From the NCBI RefSeq assembly GCF_044542075.1, contig NZ_JBITTU010000001.1:558001-622000 (forward strand): DNA of 64,000 bases. Direction: 5' to 3'. The notes under the pieces were generated by a model, which was given only the letters and a program-made list of their open reading frames with translations, did no database searches and had not been told where the DNA came from. Source of the DNA: Leeuwenhoekiella sp044542075. Lineage in GTDB: Bacteria; Bacteroidota; Bacteroidia; Flavobacteriales; Flavobacteriaceae. The position numbers were made by a program, and so were the translations under genes. Positions 33,401-43,376 of this stretch are shown here, piece after piece (the stretch's first letter is position 1; every line of letters starts with the position of its first letter).

Positions 33401-36041
33401 TTTCTACCGCAATTGGAGCAATGCGCCTGCCGGTGATTCTGACAGCTCAAAAATGCTAGTCTTTACTTCAGATAAAGAAAACTATCAAGTAGGTGATGAA
33501 GCGGTTATTAAGTTTCCGTCAGATGCTAATAGTAACGCCCTGGTAAGTATTGAAAATGGCACACAGGTATTGAGTAAAAGTTGGGTAGAAACTCGTGAAG
33601 GAGAAACTTCAGTAAAAATCCCTATTACTCAGGATATGGCTCCTAATGTTTATGTAAACATTACTCTTTTACAAAAACATGCACAAACACTTAATGATAG
33701 GCCTATAAGACTTTATGGTGTGATTCCGCTTCTGGTAGAAAACCCGGCAACCCTTTTAAAACCGCAACTTAAAATGCCAAAGGTTCTCAAACCTGAACAG
33801 GATTTTACAATTAAAGTAAGTGAAGCCGCTAATAAAAAAATGACCTACACACTTGCTATGGTAGATGAAGGTCTCTTAGACCTTACCGCTTTTGCTACTC
33901 CTAAAATACATGAGGCTTTTTATGCACGCCAGGCGCTGGGTGTAAAAACCTTTGATATTTACGATTACGTTATAGGTGCATACTCGGGCAGTGTAGATAA
34001 TATTTATGCGATAGGTGGTGGTGATGCAGCAGCAGGGGCAAAAAATAAAAAAGCAGATCGCTTTAAACCTGTGGTAAAATTTTTAGGGCCGTTTAATCTT
34101 GAGGCGGGAGCAACCGCAACTCATAAACTGCATATGCCAAATTATGTTGGAGCCGTACGCACTATGCTAATTGCAGGTAATAATATAACCGGAGCTTATG
34201 GTAAAGTAGAAAAATCAACACCTGTTAGTAAGCCGTTAATGGTACTGGCATCCCTACCACGCAAATTATCGCCGGGAGAAAAACTTACCCTTCCGGTAAC
34301 CGTTTTTGCTATGGAAAACAAAGTAAAACAGGCTAGCATAACTGTGAAAACAAGTAGTGCTCTTAAAGCGAAAAACGGCACTTCTAAAACCATTCAGTTT
34401 AAAGAGCCGGGAGAACAAATTGTGAATTTTGAATTTGAAGTGCTTCCTTCAGATCGCGTAGAAAAGTTTGAGATTTCAGTGTCAGGGGCTGGAGAAAAAG
34501 CTTCGTATGTTGTAGAAATAGATGTTGAAAATCCCAATCCGTTGACACAAAAGGCAACCTATTATACTTTAGAGCCTAATGCTGAAACTGAAATTTCTTT
34601 TGAAACCTTCGGTGTTCCCTCAAGCAATACAGCAACCGTAGAACTTTCTACTTTACCTCAAATAGATTTTACAAAACGACTGCAGTATTTGATTAGCTAC
34701 CCATATGGTTGTGCAGAACAGACCACATCAAGTGGATTTCCGCAGATTTATTTATCAAGCATTTTTGATTTAAATGCAGATCAGGAGCAAGACACGCAAA
34801 AGAATATCAAAGCTACCATAAGCCGTCTGGGCATGCTTCAAAACACATCTGGAGGTGTAAGCTATTGGCCTGGTGAGCGCGACTCTGACGCGTGGGCAAC
34901 TTCCTATGCCGGTCATTTTATACTTGAGGCTCAAAAACAAGGATTTGCTCCTCCTATCACCTTTTTATCAAACTGGTTGACTTATCAACAAAATGCCGCC
35001 CGACAATGGCGTAACGGCGCAACATCTTACAACAACAGTTTTACACAGGCGTATCGCCTGTACACATTGGCTCTTGCAGGACAGCCAGAACTGGCCGCGA
35101 TGAATCGTCTAAGGGAGTCTGGCACGTTGACAAATGATTCGAGATGGAGGCTGGCAGCCGCCTATGCTCTTGCAGGTAAAAAACAAGTCGCACAGGATCT
35201 CGCTAAAAAAGCCAATTTAAATTTTGTAGAAAATGACGATTTGAGATTTACCTATGGTTCTGTTTTACGCAATAAAGCAATGGCTTTAGAAACTATGATA
35301 CTGTTAGCTGATGCCAGACAGACAGATTTAGCAACTTCTATCGCAAAAGACCTTTCTACTTCTGGCTGGTACAGCACGCAAACAACCTCTTATGCATTAT
35401 TGAGTTTGTCAAAAATGCTTTTGGCTAATGGCGGAAAATCTATTGATGCCACTTTGCAAACACAATTGAAACAAGCCTTAAAGAGTGAAAAAGGTTTTGT
35501 TAGAGCGGGTTTAAAGATCACCGAAGGCAAAAACACGATAACTTTAAAGAACAATAAAAACAATCGGGTTTACGTAAGTATCATTCAACAAGGGCAACTT
35601 CCGTTAGGAAAAGAACTTGTAGAGCAACGTAATTTTAATGTCTCCACTCAGTTTTTAGATGGTCAAAATAAACCCATTGATGTTTCTCAGTTACGTCAGG
35701 GTACCGCTATAAAAGCACGTATTACAGTAACTAACACCTCTCTCAATTTAATAGATAACGTGGCATTAACTCAGATTTTCCCGAGCGGTTGGGAAATTGT
35801 GAATACGAGTTTTACAAGCCTTGGCGGTGGAGCAAGTGGCAATGCTCGCTACAAAGACATACGAGACGACCGTGTAAATTTCTATTTTGATTTAAAAGCT
35901 AAAGCTTCAAAAACTTTTGAAATTGATCTTAATGCATCGTATTTAGGAACGTATTATTTACCAGGAACGCAGGTTGAAGCAATGTATGACTACAATTATT
36001 TTGCAAGAACAAAAGGAAAATGGATTTTAGTTAATCAATAA
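30441..36041 (+). CDS. Alpha-2-macroglobulin family lipoprotein with thioester motif
   Basis: The 1866-residue protein has a lipoprotein signal (lipobox SGC, Cys at 23), a chain of macroglobulin (MG) beta domains, a bait-like region, and the thioester motif YGCAEQT with C1424. Bacterial macroglobulins trap proteases that enter the periplasm and are usually paired with penicillin-binding protein 1C, which repairs peptidoglycan; that gene follows 7 bases downstream. An unusual acidic/aromatic stretch at about 463-520 (EEAYEEYY, EDDEDQLEERFW) interrupts the N-terminal MG region. The thioester group is yfhM-like, and the type of bait is unknown. Confidence 0.94.
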   Translation: MRLLKKFYSYLIVLLIFASISGCNPKAKETDNIFRFKEYISYNTFGNVSITKPIQIELAKQTTQFELSQKIPSEYLIINPKTEGTLYIENGTTLIFQPEKNLKPDTEYSVTLKLNRFYENVNPDFKSYTFSFKTITPNFKINLGNLQSYSKEWQYLTGSVETSDYIALEDARKILRSTQEEKALRIDFPSENSEGTFFNFTIDSISRKVENSQIRISWDGKAIQSSTQGQSTLNIPGQSNFTVVDVVSALSPETSVSVNFSDPLQMDQNFEGLVQIDSLTDLRYEVQGNILNIYPRQTLSGTLNLTLNQGIKNSSGGILKSTYAQEISFEQLKPQVRLISKGSILPASMKTPIYFEAVNLSAVDVRVIKVYQNNMLQYLQSNNLNSTESWDLKRVGRRVAKKTIPLINNSVGATGLWKAYAVDLSELFKADPGALYRVEFSFNQEYSLYPCLATEKSSKTSKTKEDIYFEEAYEEYYHSGPEDDEDQLEERFWDNELYSWRDRVYNWEEEDNPCHPAYFNEERFATTNVIGSDLGLIVKEGQNGTYDFITANLISAKPEIGVEIKLYNYQQQLIKTIKTDLDGLATYKSDKTVAFAVAKHRNNYAYAKLDDGNALSLSNFDISGATLQKGLQGFMYTERGVHRPGDSIHLSFVLNDLANPLPKEHPVKLEVTDARGKLVQRSVLSSTLTNKGAAGGSTSGFYYFPISTKSTDPTGNWNATITVGGVNFNKTLRVATVKPNRLKIKLDFKKQMLTTIQPVEGSAAASWLHGSPARNLKIDMTATLRSVNATFKNFKNYEFTDPVRSFNEVELPVLDQQSLSNEGVINFSKKISLSDKAPGMLQATFLTKVFEGGGDFSIDVFTKELAPYSHFVGLKAPEPHKYGSYFTDENIKFDLASVQADGKAAPNRKLRVQLFKMEWRWWFSRGSDNLSRYENSSVYTPIKDFEVTTDASGKTQATINVPEEEGGRYLLRILDKESGHATGLITYFYRNWSNAPAGDSDSSKMLVFTSDKENYQVGDEAVIKFPSDANSNALVSIENGTQVLSKSWVETREGETSVKIPITQDMAPNVYVNITLLQKHAQTLNDRPIRLYGVIPLLVENPATLLKPQLKMPKVLKPEQDFTIKVSEAANKKMTYTLAMVDEGLLDLTAFATPKIHEAFYARQALGVKTFDIYDYVIGAYSGSVDNIYAIGGGDAAAGAKNKKADRFKPVVKFLGPFNLEAGATATHKLHMPNYVGAVRTMLIAGNNITGAYGKVEKSTPVSKPLMVLASLPRKLSPGEKLTLPVTVFAMENKVKQASITVKTSSALKAKNGTSKTIQFKEPGEQIVNFEFEVLPSDRVEKFEISVSGAGEKASYVVEIDVENPNPLTQKATYYTLEPNAETEISFETFGVPSSNTATVELSTLPQIDFTKRLQYLISYPYGCAEQTTSSGFPQIYLSSIFDLNADQEQDTQKNIKATISRLGMLQNTSGGVSYWPGERDSDAWATSYAGHFILEAQKQGFAPPITFLSNWLTYQQNAARQWRNGATSYNNSFTQAYRLYTLALAGQPELAAMNRLRESGTLTNDSRWRLAAAYALAGKKQVAQDLAKKANLNFVENDDLRFTYGSVLRNKAMALETMILLADARQTDLATSIAKDLSTSGWYSTQTTSYALLSLSKMLLANGGKSIDATLQTQLKQALKSEKGFVRAGLKITEGKNTITLKNNKNNRVYVSIIQQGQLPLGKELVEQRNFNVSTQFLDGQNKPIDVSQLRQGTAIKARITVTNTSLNLIDNVALTQIFPSGWEIVNTSFTSLGGGASGNARYKDIRDDRVNFYFDLKAKASKTFEIDLNASYLGTYYLPGTQVEAMYDYNYFARTKGKWILVNQ

Positions 36042-36048
36042 AATTATT

Positions 36049-38421
36049 GTGAATAACGCAGTATTAACTACTTCTTTAATCTTCTTAAAAAGGCACCGAA
36101 TATCTATTGGTGCCTTTTTAATTATTTTGCTTGTATGGCTGTTTTGCTTACCAAAACCCCTTTTTAAAGACCCTACAGCAACAGTAGTAACCAGTAAAGA
36201 AGGGCTGCTGTTAGGGGCTCGTATTGCAAATGACGGGCAGTGGCGGTTTCCTGCAAATGATAGTGTTCCTCACAGATTTGAAGTGGCTATTCTCGAGTTT
36301 GAAGATGCTTATTTTTATAAACATCCCGGTTTTAACCCCATAGCGATGAGCAAAGCCTTGTGGGCAAATCTTACTACAAAAAAACAACGAGGCGGAAGCA
36401 CTTTAACCCAACAGGTTATTCGGCTTTCACGTAAAAATCCCGGGCGTACGTATTTTGAAAAACTCATTGAACTTGCAATGGCCACGAGACTTGAAGCCGG
36501 TTATCGTAAATCTGAAATTTTAAAATTATATGCCTCAAACGCACCTTTTGGAGGAAATGTAGTAGGATTAGAAAGTGCGAGCTGGCGGTATTTTGGTATT
36601 CCTGCGAGTGAGTTGAGTTGGGGGCAGGCAGCGGCGCTTGCTGTTTTACCCAATAATCCTGCATTGGTATTTCCGGGGAAAAATGAACGCGTATTTGAAG
36701 CCAAGCGTAATCGCCTTTTAAAAAAATTATACATCAAAAAACATATTGACGCAACAACGTATGAGCTGGCCTTATCTGAACAATTACCCGGAAAACCACA
36801 GGAGCTTCCAGACATTGCCCCTCATTTTACAGAACGTGTGGCTCGCCAGAAATCTGGCGAGTTTATTGAGAGTACGCTGCGCTTTAATTTACAATCTCGC
36901 TTAAATCAAATCGCAGCTGAAGCCCATTACAAATTAGATCAAAATAACATACACAATCTGGCAATTCTGGTTCTCGATGTAAATACCCGCGAGGTTTTAG
37001 GCTATATAGGCAATGCACCCACAACTGCAGAACACGCGAACTATGTAGATGTTATTACCAGTGACCGCAGCACAGGAAGCACCTTAAAACCATTTCTTTT
37101 TGCTTCTTTACTAAGCGCAGGAGAGTTACTTCCTAACACCTTAGTCGCTGATGTGCCCACAAGTATTAATGGCTATAATCCACAGAATTTTGATCGTAAT
37201 TTTCAGGGAGCAGTACCAGCTTCAGAAGCTTTAGCACGCTCTTTAAATGTACCTGCGGTAAATCTGTTGCGGGACTATGGTTTAAAACGTTTTTATAATG
37301 TGCTGCAGAAACTCAATTTTAAAACCGTTACAAAACCTGCAGATTATTATGGTCTATCACTCATATTAGGCGGTGCAGAAAGTAATCTTTTGCAACTCAC
37401 AAATGCTTATGCAGGTATGGCTGCAACTCTTAACTATTTTAATACTCACTCCAGCGAATACCGTGATGGCCTATTTGATGAACCGGTTTATATCTGTACT
37501 GATAAAAAACCAGCAATCGAAACCAAAAAACAACCGGAAATTGTTGATGCAGGTGCTATCTATCAAACCTTAGAAACCTTACGTGAAGTAAACCGGCCCA
37601 CAGGTTCTGAAAACTGGGAGTTTTTTAATGAAGCACAGCCCATTGCCTGGAAAACTGGCACCAGCTATGGTTTTAAAGATGCGTGGGCTGTAGGAGTAAC
37701 AGGTAGTTTTGCCATAGGCGTCTGGGCAGGTAATGCAGATGGCGAAGGCAGACCCGGAATTACAGGAATACAGGCAGCCGCACCCATCCTTTTTGATGTA
37801 TTATCTATTTTACCCGCTTCTCCCTGGTTTCAAAAACCCTTTGATGAACTGGTAGAAGCAGAACTGTGTACGCAAAGTGGAAATCTCGCAGGGCTGTATT
37901 GCCCCGAAACAAAACTTCAATGGATTCCTAAAAAAGGCACACGTACCGAAGCCTGCACATTTCACACACAAATTTTTTTGAACAAAGAAGGTGATCATAG
38001 AGTAAATGCAGATTGTTACCCCTTAGGTGCAATGATCTCGCAATCGTGGTTTAGCCTTCCGCCGGTTTGGGAATATTATTATGCCCCTCTACATCCCGAA
38101 TATAAACCACTTCCAGATTTTGAGTTGGGCTGCTTCCGCGAAAGCGAAAAAATTATGGAGTTTATTTATCCTAAACGAGGAGAAACCATTCTTATTCCTA
38201 AAGATTTTAATGATCAGCAACAAGAAGTAATTTTTAAACTTGCACACCGTAACCCAGACACAATTGTTTATTGGTATTTAGACAATACATTCATTAACAG
38301 CACCGAAACCTTTCACGAACTATCATTAGCGCTTTCTCCTGGAAGTTACATACTTTCAGCAACAGATTCTGCCGGAAACACAATCAAACAGCGCATACAG
38401 ATCAAATTTGCTTCCTCTTAA
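36049..38421 (+). CDS. pbpC: Penicillin-binding protein 1C
   Basis: A bifunctional peptidoglycan synthase of 790 residues with a GTG start. After one membrane helix (about 18-37) come the glycosyltransferase domain (EDAYFYKHPG and RGGSTLTQQVIRLSR) and the transpeptidase domain with all three motifs: S344-TLK (STGSTLKPF), SLN (ARSLNVPAV) and K535-TGTS. The C-terminal domain typical of PBP1C follows. Adjacent placement to the alpha-2-macroglobulin gene is the known arrangement and suggests defence against proteolytic and cell-wall damage at the envelope. Confidence 0.95.
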   Translation: MNNAVLTTSLIFLKRHRISIGAFLIILLVWLFCLPKPLFKDPTATVVTSKEGLLLGARIANDGQWRFPANDSVPHRFEVAILEFEDAYFYKHPGFNPIAMSKALWANLTTKKQRGGSTLTQQVIRLSRKNPGRTYFEKLIELAMATRLEAGYRKSEILKLYASNAPFGGNVVGLESASWRYFGIPASELSWGQAAALAVLPNNPALVFPGKNERVFEAKRNRLLKKLYIKKHIDATTYELALSEQLPGKPQELPDIAPHFTERVARQKSGEFIESTLRFNLQSRLNQIAAEAHYKLDQNNIHNLAILVLDVNTREVLGYIGNAPTTAEHANYVDVITSDRSTGSTLKPFLFASLLSAGELLPNTLVADVPTSINGYNPQNFDRNFQGAVPASEALARSLNVPAVNLLRDYGLKRFYNVLQKLNFKTVTKPADYYGLSLILGGAESNLLQLTNAYAGMAATLNYFNTHSSEYRDGLFDEPVYICTDKKPAIETKKQPEIVDAGAIYQTLETLREVNRPTGSENWEFFNEAQPIAWKTGTSYGFKDAWAVGVTGSFAIGVWAGNADGEGRPGITGIQAAAPILFDVLSILPASPWFQKPFDELVEAELCTQSGNLAGLYCPETKLQWIPKKGTRTEACTFHTQIFLNKEGDHRVNADCYPLGAMISQSWFSLPPVWEYYYAPLHPEYKPLPDFELGCFRESEKIMEFIYPKRGETILIPKDFNDQQQEVIFKLAHRNPDTIVYWYLDNTFINSTETFHELSLALSPGSYILSATDSAGNTIKQRIQIKFASS

Positions 38422-38502
38422 CTGCAAATTAATTAGAAAATATTGAAGGTCATTTTTGATTACTACAACGATACCCTTCATTTAACAAACATTTAAGTTT
38501 GC

Positions 38503-38526
38503 TTAGTTCGGTGATTTACGAACTAA
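38503..38526. promoter_or_regulatory. Perfect inverted repeat, candidate operator of the efflux operon
   Basis: TTAGTTCG (38503-38510), an 8-base spacer and CGAACTAA (38519-38526) make a perfect dyad. It lies immediately upstream of the -7 box at 38530, in the position where a bound repressor would block polymerase. Confidence 0.65.
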
Positions 38527-38529
38527 CTA

Positions 38530-38537
38530 TAATTTTG
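38530..38537 (+). promoter_or_regulatory. -7 box of the regulator-efflux operon
   Basis: TAATTTTG matches TAnnTTTG exactly, 18 bases before ATG 38556. A TTG at 38499-38501 lies too far upstream (28 bases) for a standard -33 element. Confidence 0.6.
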
Positions 38538-38555
38538 CATTTCAGAATCTATATT

Positions 38556-39062
38556 ATGGATCAAGAAGAACTTAAAGAATCTAAAGAACGATTAATTGAA
38601 AGTTTAGGAGTTCACATTGAGCGAAAAGATCAATTACCTCCTTTAGCTGCCAGAATCATTTCTACACTCGTGCTTACGGGTAAAAAAGGAGCCACTTTTG
38701 AGGAGCTGGTTGTGGGATTAAAAGCGAGTAAAAGCACTATTTCTACGCACCTCAACAGTCTTCAGAATTCTAAAAATATTACGTATTACACGATTTGTGG
38801 AGACCGCAAAAAATATTTCATTATGAATCCCGATGGTTTAATTATCAATATGGATAAAATGATAGCTACCTGGGAGCAAGAAATGCAATTGCATATTCAA
38901 ATTATGGAATACAAGCAAAAAACAAATCAAAGCAATGTTGTAAATGATGATCTGGAGTTTGATCTGGAATTTCATAATGATTTTCTCAATTATCTGAATC
39001 AAGCAACTACTTCTATAAAGAATATACGTCAAAAATTAGCATCAAAAACAAACCAAGATTAA
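38556..39062 (+). CDS. GbsR/MarR-type transcriptional regulator
   Basis: A 168-residue winged-helix protein. The frame is open to 38499, but that start would lie inside the promoter and operator; ATG 38556 (MDQEELKESKERLIES) is the likely start. The HTH lies at about 50-95 (ATFEELVVGLKASKSTISTHL). The C-terminal part is helical and may form a dimer and ligand site. Position ahead of the efflux genes, with a 10-base gap to the adaptor gene, marks it as their local regulator, and an inverted repeat upstream suggests autoregulation. Confidence 0.9.
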   Translation: MDQEELKESKERLIESLGVHIERKDQLPPLAARIISTLVLTGKKGATFEELVVGLKASKSTISTHLNSLQNSKNITYYTICGDRKKYFIMNPDGLIINMDKMIATWEQEMQLHIQIMEYKQKTNQSNVVNDDLEFDLEFHNDFLNYLNQATTSIKNIRQKLASKTNQD

Positions 39063-39072
39063 ACCCTTAAAA

Positions 39073-40218
39073 ATGACAAAAAGAATTTTCACTTATCTAA
39101 TTCCAGTATTACTTGGAGTCACACTTGTTACTATCTCTTGTGGTGATGATAAAAATGCACAAGGTGCCGCGCAACAAGCACAAGCACAGCAAGCACCTCT
39201 ATTTCCTGTGGTAAGCATCCCACAGAAAACTGTTGTAGGATATAATTCTTACCCCACAAATATTGAGGGAATAATTAATAGTGCTGTACGCGCAAAGACA
39301 CAGGGATATATCTCTCAAGTTTTTATAGATGAAGGTCAACGCGTACGCAAAGGGCAAGCCCTCTTTAAACTAGAAACACAATCGCTTTCACAAGATGCAA
39401 ATGCCGCACAAGCAAATGTAAATGCTGCACAGGTAGAAGTAGATAAATTGATGCCACTAGTTGAAAAAAAGATAATAAGTAACGTACAGCTAGAAACCGC
39501 TAAAGCAAAATTACAACAAGCTAAAAGCGCATATCAAAGTATTGCTGCAAACATAGGTTATGCAACTGTAAAAAGCCCTGTAGATGGCTATGCTGGTGCA
39601 ATACCCTATCGGGAAGGTGATCTGGTAGGTCCGTCTGATACAACACCACTTACCACAGTTTCTGATATACAAAAGGTGTATGCCTACTTTACTATGAATG
39701 AAGCTGATTATCTAAGTTTCTTACAAAGCACCGATGGAAAAACTCTTCAGGAAAAGGTAGATAACTTCCCCCCTGTCTCGCTAGAGTTAGCTAATGGAGA
39801 AACCTATAGCGAAGAAGGAAAAATTCAAACTGTAACGGGACAAATTAATCAAAGTACAGGTACCGTAAGCTTTAGAGCAATGTTTGATAATCCAAACCAA
39901 CTACTTACAAATGGTAACAGTGGGGTTGTAAAAATACCTGTTACTTATACTGATGCTGTAATAGTTCCTCAAAATGCAACTTTTGAACAACAAGGGCAGA
40001 CTTTGGTATACAAATTAGATAAAGAAAATAAAGCAACTACTACTGTAATCTCAATAAAAGATGAGATAGGTAATCTTTTTGTAGTAAAAGAAGGATTATC
40101 TAAAGGTGATAAGATTATTGCTAAAGGTGTAAGCAAGTTGCGTGATGGTACAGCAATAACTCCTCAGGAAATGCCCTTTGACAGCATCGCAAAACCTGTT
40201 GAAAAATTATTTAAGTAA
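39073..40218 (+). CDS. RND efflux periplasmic adaptor (AcrA-type lipoprotein)
   Basis: A 381-residue membrane fusion protein. The signal ends in a lipobox (TISC, Cys at 23), followed by an Ala/Gln linker. The HlyD-type core shows the biotinyl-lipoyl segments (VRAKTQGYISQVFIDEGQRV and SPVDGYAGAIPYREGDLV), with a coiled-coil hairpin between them (about 110-165). It bridges the inner-membrane pump and the outer-membrane channel. It is the second gene of the operon. Confidence 0.94.
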   Translation: MTKRIFTYLIPVLLGVTLVTISCGDDKNAQGAAQQAQAQQAPLFPVVSIPQKTVVGYNSYPTNIEGIINSAVRAKTQGYISQVFIDEGQRVRKGQALFKLETQSLSQDANAAQANVNAAQVEVDKLMPLVEKKIISNVQLETAKAKLQQAKSAYQSIAANIGYATVKSPVDGYAGAIPYREGDLVGPSDTTPLTTVSDIQKVYAYFTMNEADYLSFLQSTDGKTLQEKVDNFPPVSLELANGETYSEEGKIQTVTGQINQSTGTVSFRAMFDNPNQLLTNGNSGVVKIPVTYTDAVIVPQNATFEQQGQTLVYKLDKENKATTTVISIKDEIGNLFVVKEGLSKGDKIIAKGVSKLRDGTAITPQEMPFDSIAKPVEKLFK

Positions 40219-40239
40219 TAAAAAATTGAAAACAGTATC

Positions 40240-43200
40240 ATGCTAAAAACGTTTATAGATCGTCCGGTACTTTCTACCGTAATTTCGATAATAATAGTGA
40301 TTCTTGGGGTTTTGGGATTAACAACCCTCCCTATAGAACAATATCCAGATATTGCACCTCCTACGGTAAAAGTAACTACAACCTACCCGGGAGCAAATGC
40401 AGAAACCATTCTTGAGAGTGTAGTTATACCTTTAGAAGAACAAATAAATGGGGTTGAAGGGATGACCTACTTGACCTCAACAGCAACAAATAATGGTACA
40501 GCAGAAATTACTGTATACTTTAATCAAGATGTAGATCCTGATATTGCTGCCGTTAACGTTCAAAACCGTGTTGCTCGTGCTAACCCCCTTTTACCTGCAG
40601 AAGTAAAACAAACAGGGGTACTCACGCAAAAACAGCAGACGAGTTCGTTAATGTTTCTTTCATTTTATACTACAAATGAAAATTACAGTTCGACCTATTT
40701 ACAGAATTATTTAAAAATTAATGTAATTCCTGAACTGCAACGTGTAAGTGGTGTGGGTGATGTAAATGTATTCTCACAACAGGATTATGCCATGCGTATT
40801 TGGCTTAAACCAGAAAAACTAGCCGCATATAATTTGGTGCCTTCAGATGTTACTGCTGCGCTTCAAGAACAAAGCTTAGAAGCTGCCGCAGGTTCATTAG
40901 GAGAAAATAACGGAGAATCTTTTTCATACGTAATTAAATATGGTGGTCGATTTAAAACCGAAGAGCAATACTCTGATATAATAATTAAAGCCTTAGGTAA
41001 TGGAGAATATTTAAGACTAAACGATATTGCAGATATTGAGCTAGATGCGCAGAACTACAATAAAAAGTCAATAACTTCTGGATATCCTAGTATTAACTTA
41101 GCTATTTATCAAACTAAAGGTTCTAATGCTCAGGAAATTATTTCAGAAATTAAATCAAGACTTGAAGTTCTGGAAAAAGACTTCCCTGATGGTGTAGAAA
41201 CAATAATACCTTATGACACCAATGAATTTTTAAATGCTTCAATTGAGAAAGTGGTTCATACATTAATAGAGGCTTTTATTCTGGTATTTATCGTTGTTTT
41301 TATCTTTTTACAAGATTTTAGGTCTACTTTAATTCCGGCGATTGCCGTACCCGTATCTATTATAGGTACATTCTTCTTCCTTAATATTTTTGGATTCTCG
41401 ATAAATTTATTAACGCTGTTTGCTCTTGTACTTGCGATAGGTATTGTAGTAGATGATGCTATTGTAGTTGTAGAAGCGGTACACGCTAAGCTTGACGAAG
41501 GGGTCAATAATGCTAAAAAGGCCACTGTAGAGGCTATGCATGACATATCTGGAGCGATTATATCTATTACTTTGGTAATGGCTGCGGTATTTGTACCGGT
41601 AACCTTTGTACAAGGCCCTACAGGAGTTTTCTATAAGCAGTTTGGTATCACGCTTATTGTAGCAATTATGATTTCTGCAATAAATGCGTTAACGCTAAGT
41701 CCGGCGTTATGTGCTTTATTTTTAAAACCACATAATGAGGAAGAGCATAAGAAGAGTTTCTTACAGCGTTTTTATGACGGATTTAACCGAGGATTCAATG
41801 CTACCATACACAGATACGGAAAGTCTCTTACTTTTCTTTATAAAAACAAATGGATAACAGCAGTAATTTTGGTGCTATCTATCGTGGGAATCTGGTGGTC
41901 TGCATCAACTACTCCTACCGGATTTATACCTAATGAAGACCGCGGAATTATCTTTGCAAATATAGAACTGCCAGCAGGTGCAACATTAGACCGCACTCAC
42001 GAAGTAGACGAGTTGTTATACAACAAAATTAAAGATATGCCTGGTATAGACGCAGTGTCTATGATTGATGGTATTAGTTTATTAAGTGGTCAGGGTAACA
42101 ATTACGCATTAGGTTTTATAAAACTAAAGGACTGGTCAGAACGTGAAGATGAGTCGCTTTCTACCGAAGCGCTCACAGGTAAACTATTTGGTATTGCTGC
42201 TACAATTCCAGATGCTAATATTATATTCTTTGCTCCGCCTAGTATCCCAGGATTTAGTGCTTCTGCAGGTGCAGAAGTAAATTTATTAGATCAATCGGGT
42301 GGTGAGTTTACCGATCTTGATGCAACAAATCAACAATTTATACAATCGTTGATGAAGCATCCCGAGATTCAATATGCGCAATCCTCTTTTAATACCAAAT
42401 ATCCGCAATATGAGATGACCATAAACGTCCCTGTTGCTAAGGATAAAGGAGTGTCGATTAGTAGTATATTTTCAACTCTGCAAGGATATATAGGAGGTGT
42501 TTATGCCGCAGATTTTGCCCGTTTTGGTAAGCAGTACCGAGTATATATACAATCCTTACCCGAAGATCGTGCAACAGAAAGTGATCTTAATAAATTGTTT
42601 GTGCGTACGGGTGATGGGGAGATGGCACCTATAACTCAATTTATTTCTTTAAAAAGAGTTTATGGCCCTCAAGCGGTAACCCGATTTAACCTGTTTAATT
42701 CTACTAAACTTACCGTTGCTATGAATCCTGGTTTTAGTACTGGTGATGCAATTAGAATTATAGAAGATGAGGTTAAAGGATTGCCTAATAATTATAATAT
42801 TGCATATTCCGGGTTAACTCGTGAAGAAGTAAATGCAGGTAATCAAACTACAGTAATATTTATTTTATGTATTGTATTTGTTTACTTCTTGCTTTCGGCA
42901 CAATATGAAAGTTATTTACTACCGCTATCTGTCTTACTATCATTACCATTAGGGGTTTTTGGTGCGTATTTTTCGATACGTATTATGGGACTTGAAAACA
43001 ACATTTATTTTCAGATAGCACTCATAATGTTGATAGGCTTACTCGCTAAGAATGCAATTCTTATTGTAGAGTTTGCCATACAGCGGCGTAAACGTGGAGA
43101 ATCTATTGTAGACTCTGCTATTGATGGTGCAAAAGCCCGTTTAAGACCAATTTTAATGACCTCTTTTGCCTTTATACTCGGGTTAATGCCACTGGTATTG

Positions 43201-43374
43201 GCAACTGGTGTAGGTGCAGTAGGTAACCGCTCTATAGGTACTGGTGCAGTAGGTGGTTTATTAATAGGAACATTGCTGGGAGTATTTGTAATTCCAATAC
43301 TATACATATTATTCCAGTGGCTTCAGGAAAAAATTACTGGAGCTCCAACCCCTAAAACTGAAGAAACTCACTAA
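40240..43374 (+). CDS. RND efflux permease (AcrB-type)
   Basis: A 1044-residue inner-membrane pump of the hydrophobe/amphiphile efflux family, of full length. There are 12 helices in two halves with the large periplasmic loops between helices 1-2 and 7-8. The N-terminus (FIDRPVLSTVISIIIVILG) and the helix 4 segment containing GIVVDDAIVVVEAV, with the proton-relay aspartates, are intact. Its energy comes from the proton gradient. It lies between adaptor and channel genes and must work with both. Confidence 0.96.
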   Translation: MLKTFIDRPVLSTVISIIIVILGVLGLTTLPIEQYPDIAPPTVKVTTTYPGANAETILESVVIPLEEQINGVEGMTYLTSTATNNGTAEITVYFNQDVDPDIAAVNVQNRVARANPLLPAEVKQTGVLTQKQQTSSLMFLSFYTTNENYSSTYLQNYLKINVIPELQRVSGVGDVNVFSQQDYAMRIWLKPEKLAAYNLVPSDVTAALQEQSLEAAAGSLGENNGESFSYVIKYGGRFKTEEQYSDIIIKALGNGEYLRLNDIADIELDAQNYNKKSITSGYPSINLAIYQTKGSNAQEIISEIKSRLEVLEKDFPDGVETIIPYDTNEFLNASIEKVVHTLIEAFILVFIVVFIFLQDFRSTLIPAIAVPVSIIGTFFFLNIFGFSINLLTLFALVLAIGIVVDDAIVVVEAVHAKLDEGVNNAKKATVEAMHDISGAIISITLVMAAVFVPVTFVQGPTGVFYKQFGITLIVAIMISAINALTLSPALCALFLKPHNEEEHKKSFLQRFYDGFNRGFNATIHRYGKSLTFLYKNKWITAVILVLSIVGIWWSASTTPTGFIPNEDRGIIFANIELPAGATLDRTHEVDELLYNKIKDMPGIDAVSMIDGISLLSGQGNNYALGFIKLKDWSEREDESLSTEALTGKLFGIAATIPDANIIFFAPPSIPGFSASAGAEVNLLDQSGGEFTDLDATNQQFIQSLMKHPEIQYAQSSFNTKYPQYEMTINVPVAKDKGVSISSIFSTLQGYIGGVYAADFARFGKQYRVYIQSLPEDRATESDLNKLFVRTGDGEMAPITQFISLKRVYGPQAVTRFNLFNSTKLTVAMNPGFSTGDAIRIIEDEVKGLPNNYNIAYSGLTREEVNAGNQTTVIFILCIVFVYFLLSAQYESYLLPLSVLLSLPLGVFGAYFSIRIMGLENNIYFQIALIMLIGLLAKNAILIVEFAIQRRKRGESIVDSAIDGAKARLRPILMTSFAFILGLMPLVLATGVGAVGNRSIGTGAVGGLLIGTLLGVFVIPILYILFQWLQEKITGAPTPKTEETH

Positions 43375-43376
43375 TT

